NCBI GenBank assembly: GCA_964648365.1
Contig: CAZYLK010000152.1
Coordinates: forward strand, 1 to 15,568
Length of the DNA: 15,568 nt
From: SURF-32 sp964648365
GTDB lineage: Bacteria; Planctomycetota; Phycisphaerae; UBA1845
Reading direction: 5' to 3'
In this document: positions 1 to 7,086 of the stretch, one piece after another
Position numbering within the stretch: position 1 is the stretch's first letter
How the letters are laid out: each line of letters begins with the position of its first letter
Position numbers and translations under genes: made by a program
Notes under the pieces: model-generated
Told to the model about the DNA's origin: nothing
Seen by the model: only the letters and a program-made list of their open reading frames with translations
Databases searched by the model: none

Positions 1-176
1 GCCGTCAGCCCGCGCTTCTCGATGGTGACGTAGACGTCCGTGCCCTCGCCGCCGGGCTGATAGCGGGGCAGCTCCTCGACGAGGAAGTCCTCATCATACA
101 CCTTGATCCGCCCGCCGATGCCGGGCAGGTCGGCGGTCAGGAACGGCAGGACGGGCGCTGCTGCAGAGTTGCTCAT
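1..176 (-). CDS. truD: tRNA pseudouridine synthase D, N-terminal part (runs off the window)
   Basis: Only the first 58 complete codons lie in the window; the gene continues beyond position 1. The start ATG is at 176-174 and the protein begins MSNSAAAPVLPFL. It then shows LPGIGGRIKVYDEDFLVEEL (residues 18-37), followed by GEGTDVYVTIEKRGLTA. This is the characteristic N-terminal stretch of TruD, which has the form 'GGRIK...DF.VEE...Y.PSGEG.H.Y..IEKRGLTT'. TruD isomerises U13 of certain tRNAs (tRNA-Glu in E. coli) to pseudouridine in the cytoplasm. The catalytic Asp region is outside the window. The RidA-like gene lies 62 bases upstream on the same strand, so the two could share a transcript, though nothing shows this directly. 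The identification rests on the N-terminal motif alone but is quite specific. Confidence 0.88.
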   Translation of the reverse strand, partial: MSNSAAAPVLPFLTADLPGIGGRIKVYDEDFLVEELPRYQPGGEGTDVYVTIEKRGLT

Positions 177-238
177 ATAGGCTGACTGCCTGCGGACGCC
201 GCATGCTCCGATGAATTGTGATTCGCCATTCGCATTCC

Positions 239-712
239 CTACGGCATGGCCGCGAAGCAGTCGATTTCCAGTTTCGCCCCCTTCGCCACCAGATCCTTGA
301 CGATGACCGTGCTGCGGGCGGGCGGATCGGACGGAAAGTACGTCACATAGATCTGGTTGAACGTGGCGAAGTCCTCGACGTCGGTCAGGAAGCACTGGCA
401 CTTGAGCACGTGGGCCATGGTCGAGCCGGCCGCCTCGACGGAGGCTTTCAGATTCTCCATCGCCTGTCGACATTGCGGCTCGAAGGCGTCGGACGCCAAG
501 TCGCGCGTGCCGGGCTTCTGGCCGAGCACGCCGGAGACGTAGACCGTGCCGTTGAACACGGTTGCCCGGGAGAAGGTCGGATAGGGGCTGCCGGGCACGA
601 CGCGCTTGCCGCCGTCGGACGCCGCGGCCGCGCTCTGCGGCCCGAGCAGCACCGCCGCCGGCGCCGCCACCGCCGCTCCCGTCAGAAAGGTCCGCCGTGA
701 TGAATCGCTCAT
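239..712 (-). CDS. Tat-exported RidA (YjgF/YER057c/UK114) family protein
   Basis: A 157-residue protein. The ATG at 712-710 is chosen because AGGAGG lies 9 bases upstream and because the N terminus is then a twin-arginine signal: SRRTFL at residues 5-10, a small hydrophobic stretch, and an AAA-type cleavage region near residues 28-31. A longer open frame to 811 has no such support. The mature part (about 32-157) is a single RidA domain: VYVSGVLGQKPGT, then a helix with CRQAMENLKASVEAAGS, then PPARSTVIV with the conserved Arg (R133), and KLEIDCFA with an acidic residue (E149) at the site used by imine deaminases. RidA proteins hydrolyse reactive enamine/imine intermediates and are normally cytosolic, so an exported member is unusual. 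Its substrate cannot be read from sequence. The family is secure; the export is inferred from the signal. Confidence 0.9.
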   Translation of the reverse strand: MSDSSRRTFLTGAAVAAPAAVLLGPQSAAAASDGGKRVVPGSPYPTFSRATVFNGTVYVSGVLGQKPGTRDLASDAFEPQCRQAMENLKASVEAAGSTMAHVLKCQCFLTDVEDFATFNQIYVTYFPSDPPARSTVIVKDLVAKGAKLEIDCFAAMP

Positions 713-721
713 GATCGCAAG

Positions 722-727
722 CCTCCT
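722..727 (-). promoter_or_regulatory. Ribosome binding site of the RidA-like gene
   Basis: On the minus strand the sequence AGGAGG lies 9 bases before the ATG at 712. It is one of the clearest Shine-Dalgarno sites in the window, and it decides the start in favour of the Tat-signal form. Confidence 0.8.
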
Positions 728-992
728 GAATGTCTTCTGCGGTTTGTCGCCATGCCGACCGCGTGTCAGAAGCATCGTCGCCATGCACCGGGCGCTTCCA
801 CACTCGTGCAAGCCTCGCGGATCACGTTACCGGCTCGGCCACGGTGGGGAAAGCCGCTGATTCCGCGGGACATGCAGCACCGGGCGCGCGGGAACGTCGC
901 CTGATGGCGAGCGGGCGGGCGGCAGGCGTGGTGTATTCGCGATCGGGATGGCGGCCGTGTGCAGACCCGGCGAAACCGGCTAACATGACCGC

Positions 993-1217
993 GTGAATCG
1001 AGGCCTGAAGATCAAGGAACTCGCCCGCGAACTGGGCGTGACGTCGCGCGTATTGATGGACCGCTGCCGCGAGCAGGGGCTCGACGTGCAGAACAGCGTT
1101 ACCCGGCTGACGGCGGCGGAAGTGGCGCAGGCCCGCGGCTGGTTCGCCGCGACGTCGCCCGCCGGCGACGACCCCTCCGCCCAGTCGCTTGACGCATCGC
1201 GGACGGACCCGCGGTAG
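993..1217 (+). CDS. Stand-alone IF-2 N-terminal domain (IF2_N) small protein
   Basis: A 74-residue protein starting with GTG. Residues 5-52 read LKIKELARELGVTSRVLMDR, CREQGLDVQNSVTRLTAAEV and a short helix. This matches the IF2_N fold found at the start of bacterial translation initiation factor 2, which has the pattern '.IYELAKELGVSSKEVL..L.ELGI.V....S.L'. The tail (53-74) is low-complexity and rich in Asp, Ser and Ala. No GTPase or other IF-2 domain follows: the frame stops at TAG 1215-1217. No Shine-Dalgarno sequence is seen. A TAACAT -10-like box (981-986) ends 6 bases before the GTG, which would fit a leaderless message. The gene converges on the minus-strand gene ending at 1221, with only 3 bases between the stops. 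Its role is unknown; nucleic-acid or ribosome binding is a guess from the family. Confidence 0.82.
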   Translation: MNRGLKIKELARELGVTSRVLMDRCREQGLDVQNSVTRLTAAEVAQARGWFAATSPAGDDPSAQSLDASRTDPR

Positions 1218-1220
1218 CGC

Positions 1221-1721
1221 CTACCGGCACTTCGCCTTGTCCGCCACGCCGCACTCCGCCACCGACGCCGTGTGCCTGCCCTCCAGCGCCGGGCACCACG
1301 AGACCCGGGCCTTCCCGCGCCGATTGATCTCGACCACGCGCTCGTCGCCGCCGTCGAGGAGGAAGGTAACCGTCTGACCCGGCGTCGCGCCCCGCAGCAC
1401 GGCCTTGAACCGGTGGCCGCACTCCTTCGCCCGACAGTTGGACCGCAGCCGCTCGTCGCCGTCGCAGGCGACCTGCACCAGCACGGCCGCCTGGACGCCG
1501 CCGATCAGTTCCAGCCGTTGCGACGTCAACGTCATCGCGTCCGGCTGGCCGACGGTTATGGACATCTTCAGCGCTGTGCCGGCGAGCGGCGCCGCGCCGC
1601 CGTCGACGCTGACGAAGTCGAGCGTATGCTCGGCGGCGCGTGCGCCCGTGGGGAAGCTCGCCGGAATGGCGCAGACCGCGAGCATGACGACGGCGTTCAG
1701 AATTCGACCGTGTCGCCCCAC
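1221..1721 (-). CDS. Small secreted protein: 'DGG...GQPD' module plus the shared C-terminal Cys domain
   Basis: A 166-residue protein from a GTG at 1721-1719. This start gives a good signal peptide: Arg-rich n-region, hydrophobic AVVMLAVCAIPASF, and cleavage after ARA near residue 29. An ATG at 1685 would cut off the positive n-region. A much longer frame reaches a GTG at 1985 that overlaps the stop of the upstream gene, but it runs through palindromic repeats and is less likely. Residues 33-77 read LDFVSVDGG, then SITVGQPDAM, then LELIGGVQAA; this resembles the short 'DGGG...GQPD...GG' module common in planctomycete secreted proteins. Residues 86-165 carry six Cys (86, 96, 101, 143, 157, 165) and align with the C terminus of the three proteases at 8405-14573: CD-x8-C, then GQTV, GDER, RGKA, C and a final C-x7-C. 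Function unknown. Confidence 0.78.
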   Translation of the reverse strand: MGRHGRILNAVVMLAVCAIPASFPTGARAAEHTLDFVSVDGGAAPLAGTALKMSITVGQPDAMTLTSQRLELIGGVQAAVLVQVACDGDERLRSNCRAKECGHRFKAVLRGATPGQTVTFLLDGGDERVVEINRRGKARVSWCPALEGRHTASVAECGVADKAKCR

Positions 1722-1750
1722 TCGCGGCCGCGAGCTGCGCCGCAACGTCG

Positions 1751-1768
1751 CGCGGGCTGAAGCCCGCG
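1751..1768. repeat. Perfect 8-bp hairpin CGCGGGCT-GA-AGCCCGCG
   Basis: An inverted repeat of 8 bp with a 2-base loop, in the gap upstream of the small secreted protein gene (minus strand). It resembles the 'GGGCTGAAGCCC' palindromes scattered through some planctomycete genomes. Only one copy is in this window and no T-tract follows on either strand, so it is not an obvious terminator. Confidence 0.55.
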
Positions 1769-1821
1769 GCTCGGGGGTGTGACCAAACCGCTCGTATGGC
1801 GCCGCGCGTGATGCGTCGGGT

Positions 1822-1848
1822 GGCACGGTCTCGTCTTCGAGGCCGTGG
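1822..1848 (+). repeat. REP-like palindrome, copy A
   Basis: A 27-bp element whose arms CACGGTCTCG and CGAGGCCGTG form a 10-bp stem with one G-T wobble and a TCTT loop. The identical 27 bp occur in reverse complement at 15329-15355, about 13.5 kb away. The following bases (tctactga) are close to those after copy B. Confidence 0.85.
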
Positions 1849-1870
1849 TCTACTGAGCCACACCCGGGTG

Positions 1871-1896
1871 GGACGGTCTCGTCTTCGAGGCCGTGG
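1871..1896 (+). repeat. REP-like palindrome, copy B
   Basis: This copy differs from copy A mainly by loss of one C (GGACGG in place of GGCACGG) and keeps the same TCTT loop and stem. It starts 49 bases after copy A in the same orientation. The shared unit extends past the hairpin into a similar 'TACTGA' flank, so the pair looks like a tandem duplication. Confidence 0.82.
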
Positions 1897-1916
1897 CGTA
1901 CTGAACGACAGTTGCG

Positions 1917-1972
1917 TGGCACGCTCCGCCGCAGGCAGGCCGTGCTTTCGCGCAGCGAGGCCGTGGTATCAT
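1917..1972 (+). repeat. Diverged REP-like element, copy C
   Basis: It begins TGGCACGCTCCGCC and contains GCACG (1919-1923) opposite CGTGC (1941-1945). It ends with GCGAGGCCGTGG, the right arm of copies A and B. The fragments GTGGCACGCT and GCAGGCCGTG also occur near 15273-15287 beside copy D, so the two loci appear to share a mosaic repeat. Confidence 0.55.
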
Positions 1973-1981
1973 AATGAATGT

Positions 1982-4900
1982 TCACGGCGCACCTCCCTCA
2001 AACGTGTTGACCCTCTCGGCAGTATCGCCCGCCGAATCGCGCGCCTCTTGCGGCTCGAATGGCAACGCCGCCGCCTCCAGCGCCTGCCGGGCGGCGTCGA
2101 TGCCAAACTCTTCCGCCACGCCCCACGCAGCCGGGTGCAGATACAACCCGCGCTCGAAATCCGGCTTGTCCACTTCCACCGGGATGCGATGTGCGTTCGC
2201 GTAGGGATCCTGCCGAACGCCCGTCACCTGCCACGACACTTCCACGTCCGGTTCGCTGGTACGGATGGTGAACTGGTTGCCTTCGATGCGGCGCACGACC
2301 TTCACCTGCACGAACGCATCGCTGTCTTCCTCGTCAATCACGGTGAGTTGATAGCGAAAATCGCGATTGAGCGCCTGGAACCAGTCGGGCAGCGTGATCA
2401 CGGCGTAGCCGTGCCCGTCGGTGATCGCGTTGCCGTTGTAGATGTTCATCATGTCGGGCGACTCGACGAACGAGTGATAGAGGAACTTATTCTCCGGATC
2501 GAGCGGGTGGTCGATCTTGAACGAGCCGCCGCCCTTGGAGATGTTGCCCGTAATATCCACGTCGCCGTTGACGAACATCGCCAATGCCGCCGACAGATGG
2601 CGAATGAACGCCACCGGCACGCCGTTGGGCGTGGACGCCGAGACCTGCAAACGCGGCGAGTTCACCGAGCCTTCCGATATCTGCACGATGGTGGTCACGA
2701 CGTTGTTGATGAAGTTGAAGGCGCCTTCCGCAAACAGCGGTATTGCGGTGAAGATGCCGTTGTCGGCGACGGTGACCCGCGTCGTCGTCTGGTTGCCATC
2801 GAACGTGCCGATGGTCATGTCCTGCCCGGGCGGCGTGGCGATGTCGAGCTTGTCGTCGTCGGGATCGTTGATTTTGATCGACACCTGGGAGTCGTCGACC
2901 GGACTGACCAGCAGCGCCACGTTCGGCACGGCCGCGTCGCCGACGCCGACGGTGCCGGCGCCGGTATAGTGCATCACCGATTTCGTGGTCTGCCCATCCG
3001 TGACGGAGACCGTGTAGCTCCCGCTTGAAGGATAGGTTACACCGCCGGTGTCGCCCGTCTGCACGCGGCCGTCCAGGCTCAAGTCGCCGCAGATGTGAAC
3101 GTCGCCGCAGAACTCTGCGTCGCCGGTGGCGCCGTCGATGGTGGCCGTGATGTTCTGATCCGTGCCGAACTGCGCCGTGGTGTCCACGCGAATGGCGTCG
3201 AACCGGCCGTTCCCCCCCCCGCCGCTGGGCGGGTCGATCCATTTCGTTCCCGTGGCAGTGGCCGAAAGCAGATCGCCCGGATCGCCCTGGAAGTTATCGC
3301 TGTCGAAGTAGTGCCGCTCCACGTGCAGTCCGTCGCCGCCGGTGACGATCAGCGTGTGGCCCGCGCCCTGGTTATCGACGTTAAGGGCTCCGCGGGCATC
3401 GCCGGTGTTGCCGGTCATGTCGCCGATGCGCCCCAGCGGCGATTCCACCAGCACGGCCGGTCCGCCGCCACCGTTGGTGATCGAGGCGGTCGAGACGTCG
3501 GGCTTGTTGCTGCTCGCCTGGATCGCCCGCTTCTGAGCCCGCGCGACCACCGCGGTGGCGTCGTCGCCATTGACCAGGGCGTCGACCGCGATGCCGCTGC
3601 CGCCGTTGGCGGTCGCCTTGACGGCGATGCCGCTTGTACCCACGGCCGTCGCACGGACGGCGTGACCCTGTGCGCCCTCGGCGTGGGCATGGACGCCGAT
3701 GCCGGTCGCGCCCTTCGCGCCGGCGAATACGCCCTGTCCGGCGTCGCTCTCGGCGAACGCCGCCACCGCCGCACCGACGCCGTTTCTGAGAAACGCGGTG
3801 ATGCTGTCCTCATCGCCGGGCGAGTCGCCGCCATCCGGATCGACGACGACCGTCGCCCGCACGGCCGTGTGACCGGTCGGCGCCACGAGAAACTTCGGGT
3901 CGTTCTCGTTGGGCACCGCGACGCCGTCGACGAAGACCTTCCGCTCCGCCCACTGCGTACCGTCGCCGGTGCTGGAGAGCACCTGTCCCGGCGAGCCGGG
4001 TGAACCCTGACTGTCGTGATAGCGACCCTGGATGTTGGCATCGCCCAGCGCGGAGACGTTTCCGGCGCTGTCCGCCGTAAACACCGCGTTATCGCCGCTG
4101 GGATTGACCGTAAGGGTGCCGCGCGCCTGGGTGTTGCCGGTGGCCGCGTCCACGGTGAACTTGAAATCGCCGACGACCAGGTCGCCTTTCGCCCGGATGC
4201 CGCCGGTGTTGCCGTCGATGACGATCTCGGGATCGTTCGGGTTCGGGCCGAAAAAGCCCACGTCCGCGATGGTAATGCTGTTGAACTTCGGATCGGGGAT
4301 GGCCGCGGCGAAGTCGATCCAGGCCGTCCCCGTCTCGGTGGCCGAGAGAATATCGCCCGGGTTGCCGCCGGAGTTCGAGCTGTCGAAGAAGTGCCGCTGA
4401 ACGTGCATCCCGTCGCCGCCGAGCACGTCCACCGTACGTCCCGCGCCACCGTTACTGACGGTCAGCGCCGCCCCGGCGGCCGTGCTGCCCGACATTGAAC
4501 CGATGGCGGCATTCGAGCTGAACTGGATGGCATCGCCTTCGCCGAAGTGCCGGGCGACGACCGCGGGGAAATCACCCTGCTGAGATTCCGCCTTGATCGC
4601 GGTCTCCGCCGTCGAACGCGCGACGATCGCGCTGCCGGCGCCGCTGTGTTCGACGCGGATGCCCGAGCCGAACCGCTTCGTCTTGACGGTGATGCCGTCG
4701 ACCTCGCCGGGAAACCCGCCCTCATCCAGCGTGACCGTAAGCGTCGCGTTATCGAGCGAGGTGTCTCCGCCTCCGGTCACCTGGAAGCGCGGGTTGTCCT
4801 TGTCGGGAACCGCGAGCCCGCCGAGAAACGTGTTCGAGTCCGTCCAGCGCACGCCGTCGCCGGTCGACGTGAGCACCTGCCCGGCGTCGCCGGGGAGGTC

Positions 4901-6244
4901 GTTGATGTCGAGCAGCCGCGATTGCACGCGAACCTGCCGGTGAGCGGTAAAGCCCGGCTCGACGCCTCGTTCCACCGTGACGACGGGACCGTTGTTGGCG
5001 TCCGTCACCTGGAGCCGGCCGCGCACGTTCACGGTCTGCACGCCGCGCTCGACGGTGAACAGGCGATTCTCCGGCGGCCCGATCAGCAGATCGCCCTGAA
5101 TGTCCACGTCGCCGTCGAACAGGCCCGGATCGCGCCAGAACGTGCTGGCGCCCGTCGTCGTCAATACCTGCCCGAACGTGCCGGGAGCGTCGTTGCCGTC
5201 GAAGTACGCGCCCGCGAGATGAAGATCGCCCCTCGTGGTGAGGGTGCCGGTGACGTCGTCGACCTCGAACTCCTCGCCGACTTGAAACGGATTGCCTGAC
5301 ACCTTCACGCTGTCCCGCGAAACGCTCATCACGGTCCCAGCCGACGTAAGTTGCACGCTGCTCGCCCCTGCGATACCGGCCGAGTCGGATGATACCGAGA
5401 AGTTCTGCGCCGAAGCCCGGACCGATTGGAGACCGACGTTGAGCGTGCCGGCCAGAACGTCGAACCCGCCGTTCAGGTTCAGGCCGCCCTGAGCGTCGAA
5501 GGCGGAGCCGTTGCTGCCGATGTTGCCGACGACCCCGCCGTTCATATCGAGCGACCCGCCGATAGAGGCGTTGCCGCCCACCGAGGCATTGCCGCCCACC
5601 GAGGCGTCGCCGGAGAGCGCCATGCCGCTTGCGGTCAGCGTCCCTTGCGCCGTCAGACCGCCGGTTTCGCCGTCAATCTCCAGCGTCGGCTCGACCGGTC
5701 TGCGGCCGGCCGGGGCGACGAACATCTTTCCCAGCACCTCCAGCGCCGCCAGCCCTGGGCCGACGTTTTCGACCGACAGCGTGGGCTGCTCGTCATTATC
5801 CTGCGTCAGGATGAGTGGCACTCTTACGCCGTGGGCGCTGGTCGCCGACTGCGCGTGCAGCGCCTCGGGCGCAGGTGTGATCGGGATGCGCCCCTGCAGC
5901 GTCTCGAAGGGCGCCTGGTTTTCAGGATCGTGAGGATTGCGGACGGCCACTTCCAGGTGCAGCCCCTGCCCGGCGAACTGCGGGCCGAAGTCGAACACCC
6001 AGCTCAGCAGGCCGTCCGTCACGGTGACGTTATCGACCTGCACCTGCGGCCCCACCGGATTCCCATCTGCGTCGAAGAGCGCCCCGCGCAGGTCGACGCC
6101 GCCGTTGACCGGCCGGCCCTCCTCCTTCAGAAGCGCTTGAAGCGTGAATCCCGTTCCCACGTCGGCGCGGATCGGCGGCACGGCGACGAGCGCCGACGCG
6201 ATGACCAGACTTGCCCGGGCGGACGATCGAATTGTTGTTCTCAT
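1982..6244 (-). CDS. Giant secreted tail-fibre-like modular protein (1420 residues)
   Basis: The ATG at 6244 is chosen because it opens a signal peptide (MRTTIRSSARASLVIASALV, cleavage after IRA near residue 27) with GGGAG 9 bases upstream. Residues 30-130 form an N-terminal module (FTLQALLKEEGRPVNG ... ITPAPEALHAQ) of the 'FTYQG.L...G.PVNG...P.Q.ITATPYAL' type seen on many secreted planctomycete proteins. Residues 195-1230 are Gly/Asp/Thr-rich fibre repeats with five 'G..G..GQVL(S/T)(S/A)TG.G..W.D' blocks ending near residues 372, 468, 644, 776 and 1004. About 840-910 resembles a beta-helix. Residues 1233-1420 are a recognisable C-terminal module: FKIDHPLDPENKFLYHSF, PDMMNIYNGN, NRDFRYQLTVI, VSWQVTGVRQDPYANAHRIP. 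No transmembrane anchor is visible. The family resemblance is to phage-tail-fibre-like and adhesin-like proteins; a surface or extracellular structural role is inferred. The ligand is unknown. Confidence 0.87.
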   Translation of the reverse strand: MRTTIRSSARASLVIASALVAVPPIRADVGTGFTLQALLKEEGRPVNGGVDLRGALFDADGNPVGPQVQVDNVTVTDGLLSWVFDFGPQFAGQGLHLEVAVRNPHDPENQAPFETLQGRIPITPAPEALHAQSATSAHGVRVPLILTQDNDEQPTLSVENVGPGLAALEVLGKMFVAPAGRRPVEPTLEIDGETGGLTAQGTLTASGMALSGDASVGGNASVGGNASIGGSLDMNGGVVGNIGSNGSAFDAQGGLNLNGGFDVLAGTLNVGLQSVRASAQNFSVSSDSAGIAGASSVQLTSAGTVMSVSRDSVKVSGNPFQVGEEFEVDDVTGTLTTRGDLHLAGAYFDGNDAPGTFGQVLTTTGASTFWRDPGLFDGDVDIQGDLLIGPPENRLFTVERGVQTVNVRGRLQVTDANNGPVVTVERGVEPGFTAHRQVRVQSRLLDINDLPGDAGQVLTSTGDGVRWTDSNTFLGGLAVPDKDNPRFQVTGGGDTSLDNATLTVTLDEGGFPGEVDGITVKTKRFGSGIRVEHSGAGSAIVARSTAETAIKAESQQGDFPAVVARHFGEGDAIQFSSNAAIGSMSGSTAAGAALTVSNGGAGRTVDVLGGDGMHVQRHFFDSSNSGGNPGDILSATETGTAWIDFAAAIPDPKFNSITIADVGFFGPNPNDPEIVIDGNTGGIRAKGDLVVGDFKFTVDAATGNTQARGTLTVNPSGDNAVFTADSAGNVSALGDANIQGRYHDSQGSPGSPGQVLSSTGDGTQWAERKVFVDGVAVPNENDPKFLVAPTGHTAVRATVVVDPDGGDSPGDEDSITAFLRNGVGAAVAAFAESDAGQGVFAGAKGATGIGVHAHAEGAQGHAVRATAVGTSGIAVKATANGGSGIAVDALVNGDDATAVVARAQKRAIQASSNKPDVSTASITNGGGGPAVLVESPLGRIGDMTGNTGDARGALNVDNQGAGHTLIVTGGDGLHVERHYFDSDNFQGDPGDLLSATATGTKWIDPPSGGGGNGRFDAIRVDTTAQFGTDQNITATIDGATGDAEFCGDVHICGDLSLDGRVQTGDTGGVTYPSSGSYTVSVTDGQTTKSVMHYTGAGTVGVGDAAVPNVALLVSPVDDSQVSIKINDPDDDKLDIATPPGQDMTIGTFDGNQTTTRVTVADNGIFTAIPLFAEGAFNFINNVVTTIVQISEGSVNSPRLQVSASTPNGVPVAFIRHLSAALAMFVNGDVDITGNISKGGGSFKIDHPLDPENKFLYHSFVESPDMMNIYNGNAITDGHGYAVITLPDWFQALNRDFRYQLTVIDEEDSDAFVQVKVVRRIEGNQFTIRTSEPDVEVSWQVTGVRQDPYANAHRIPVEVDKPDFERGLYLHPAAWGVAEEFGIDAARQALEAAALPFEPQEARDSAGDTAERVNTFEGGAP
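3212..3220. repeat. Homopolymer C9 (G9 in the coding strand)
   Basis: Nine identical bases encode GGGG (residues 1008-1011) just after the last 'W.D' block of the fibre protein. The frame is intact on both sides. Such a tract is prone to slippage, and also to assembly error. Confidence 0.9.
3233..4021 (-). repeat. Internal protein module B of the fibre protein
   Basis: Residues 742-1004. The module begins with a 'Q.LSSTGDGTQWAE' block, followed by VPNENDPKF, a beta-helix-like GIAV/ATA stretch, GGDGLHVERHYFDSDN and DLLSATATGTKWID. The same order and wording occur in module A (444-644), so this is a diverged duplication with an expanded middle. Confidence 0.7.
4313..4915 (-). repeat. Internal protein module A of the fibre protein
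   Basis: Residues 444-644: QVLTSTGDGVRWTD, then VPDKDNPRF, GSGIRVEHSGAGSAIVA, GGDGMHVQRHFFDSSN and DILSATETGTAWID. It matches module B in order, and about 60 residues shorter in the middle. Confidence 0.7.
5565..5606. repeat. 18-bp tandem repeat in the fibre gene
   Basis: Two units of 18 bp (5565-5582 and 5583-5600) differ at one base, followed by a 6-base partial unit. They encode the VGGNAS repeats of the fibre protein near residue 216. The length is a multiple of three, so copy-number change would keep the frame. Confidence 0.8.
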
Positions 6245-6447
6245 GGCTGCGAACTCCCGCGCCGGCGCGGCGCACCGCTCCACACTCGTGGGACGGGCCG
6301 CAATGCCGACGCTCCGCCGTATATTCCACCAGACGGCAGGTCTTTTCTCAGCGGGTCGAACAAGACGTCCCAATACCGCCGCAGCGACGCGGACGCGCCC
6401 GTGACAAAGCCTGGCTTCCGGGCTGCGGGCACGATGCCGCAAGGCGC

Positions 6448-6476
6448 TGGGCAGCCCGACCTCGGAGCGTTACGCT
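6448..6476 (+). promoter_or_regulatory. Possible purN promoter, leaderless
   Basis: TGGGCA (6448-6453), a 17-base spacer and TACGCT (6471-6476). The -10 box ends 6 bases before the purN ATG, so transcription would start at or next to the start codon. No Shine-Dalgarno sequence is present, which fits. The -35 is weak. Confidence 0.4.
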
Positions 6477-6482
6477 GGCCGC

Positions 6483-7076
6483 ATGAGTGATTCGCGGATC
6501 CGGCTGGCGGTGCTGATCTCCGGCGGCGGCCGGACGCTGCTCAACCTGAACGATCGCATCCGCGCCGGCCGGCTCGACGCGGTCATCGCCGGGGTCATCA
6601 GCTCACGGTCCGACGTTAAGGGCGTCGAGCGCGCCCGCGACGCGGGGCTGCCGGTGACCATCGTCTCACGCAGGGAGATGGCCGCCGCGGCCTATCAGCA
6701 GGCGCTGACCACGGCCGTGGACGCGCTGGACGCGGACCTGGTCTGCATGGCGGGCTTTCTGTCGCTCTGGCATATCCCCGAGCGTTACCAGGGTCGCGCG
6801 ATCAACATTCACCCCGCCCTGCTGCCGGAGTTCGGCGGGCCGGGGATGTACGGGCTGCGCGTGCATCAGGCGGTGCTGGACGCACGTCGGACGGAGAGCG
6901 GCTGCACGGTTCACTACTGCGACAACGAATACGACCACGGCCCGATCATTCTTCAATCGCGCGTGCCGGTCCTGCCCGGCGACACGGCCGACACACTGGC
7001 GGCGCGGGTGTTTGAGGCGGAGTGTGAGGCCTATCCGGAGGCCATCGAACGGCTCTGCGCGCATCGGGCCAAGTGA
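6483..7076 (+). CDS. purN: Phosphoribosylglycinamide formyltransferase (GART), folate-dependent
   Basis: A 197-residue protein of normal PurN length. It transfers a formyl group from 10-formyltetrahydrofolate to GAR, giving FGAR, in de novo purine synthesis in the cytoplasm. The formyl-transferase fold begins LAVLISGGGRTLLNL (residues 8-22), the phosphate-binding loop. The catalytic signature NIHPALLP has N108 and H110, and the third catalytic residue is D151 in YDHGPIILQ; VPVLPGDTADTLAARV follows as in E. coli PurN. The Arg after SGGG, where E. coli has a Thr-Asn pair, is a variant I associate with planctomycete-type sequences, but I cannot verify that here. It is divergent to the fibre gene across a 238-base gap, and the uracil-DNA glycosylase lies downstream. 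The start ATG has no Shine-Dalgarno site. Function is very secure. Confidence 0.95.
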   Translation: MSDSRIRLAVLISGGGRTLLNLNDRIRAGRLDAVIAGVISSRSDVKGVERARDAGLPVTIVSRREMAAAAYQQALTTAVDALDADLVCMAGFLSLWHIPERYQGRAINIHPALLPEFGGPGMYGLRVHQAVLDARRTESGCTVHYCDNEYDHGPIILQSRVPVLPGDTADTLAARVFEAECEAYPEAIERLCAHRAK

Positions 7077-7086
7077 AAAGCCGCGT

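Noticed and set aside
1822..1972. Possible CRISPR array
   Set aside because: There are only two close copies plus one diverged copy, with unequal spacing, a further isolated copy 13.5 kb away in inverse orientation and no cas genes. It is a dispersed palindrome family.
1221..1985. Extended version of the small secreted protein from a GTG overlapping the fibre gene stop
   Set aside because: The extra 88 residues are translation of REP-like palindromes, and the signal peptide would be internal. The start at 1721 is preferred, though the 4-base overlap was noted.
1796..3028. A 410-codon plus-strand frame over the end of the fibre gene
   Set aside because: It is His/Arg/Val-rich, with no recognisable domain, and runs through palindromes into the well-supported minus-strand gene.
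1982..6244. Prophage tail module
   Set aside because: The fibre-like repeats recall phage tail fibres, but a signal peptide is present and no other phage gene lies nearby, so a secreted host protein is more likely.
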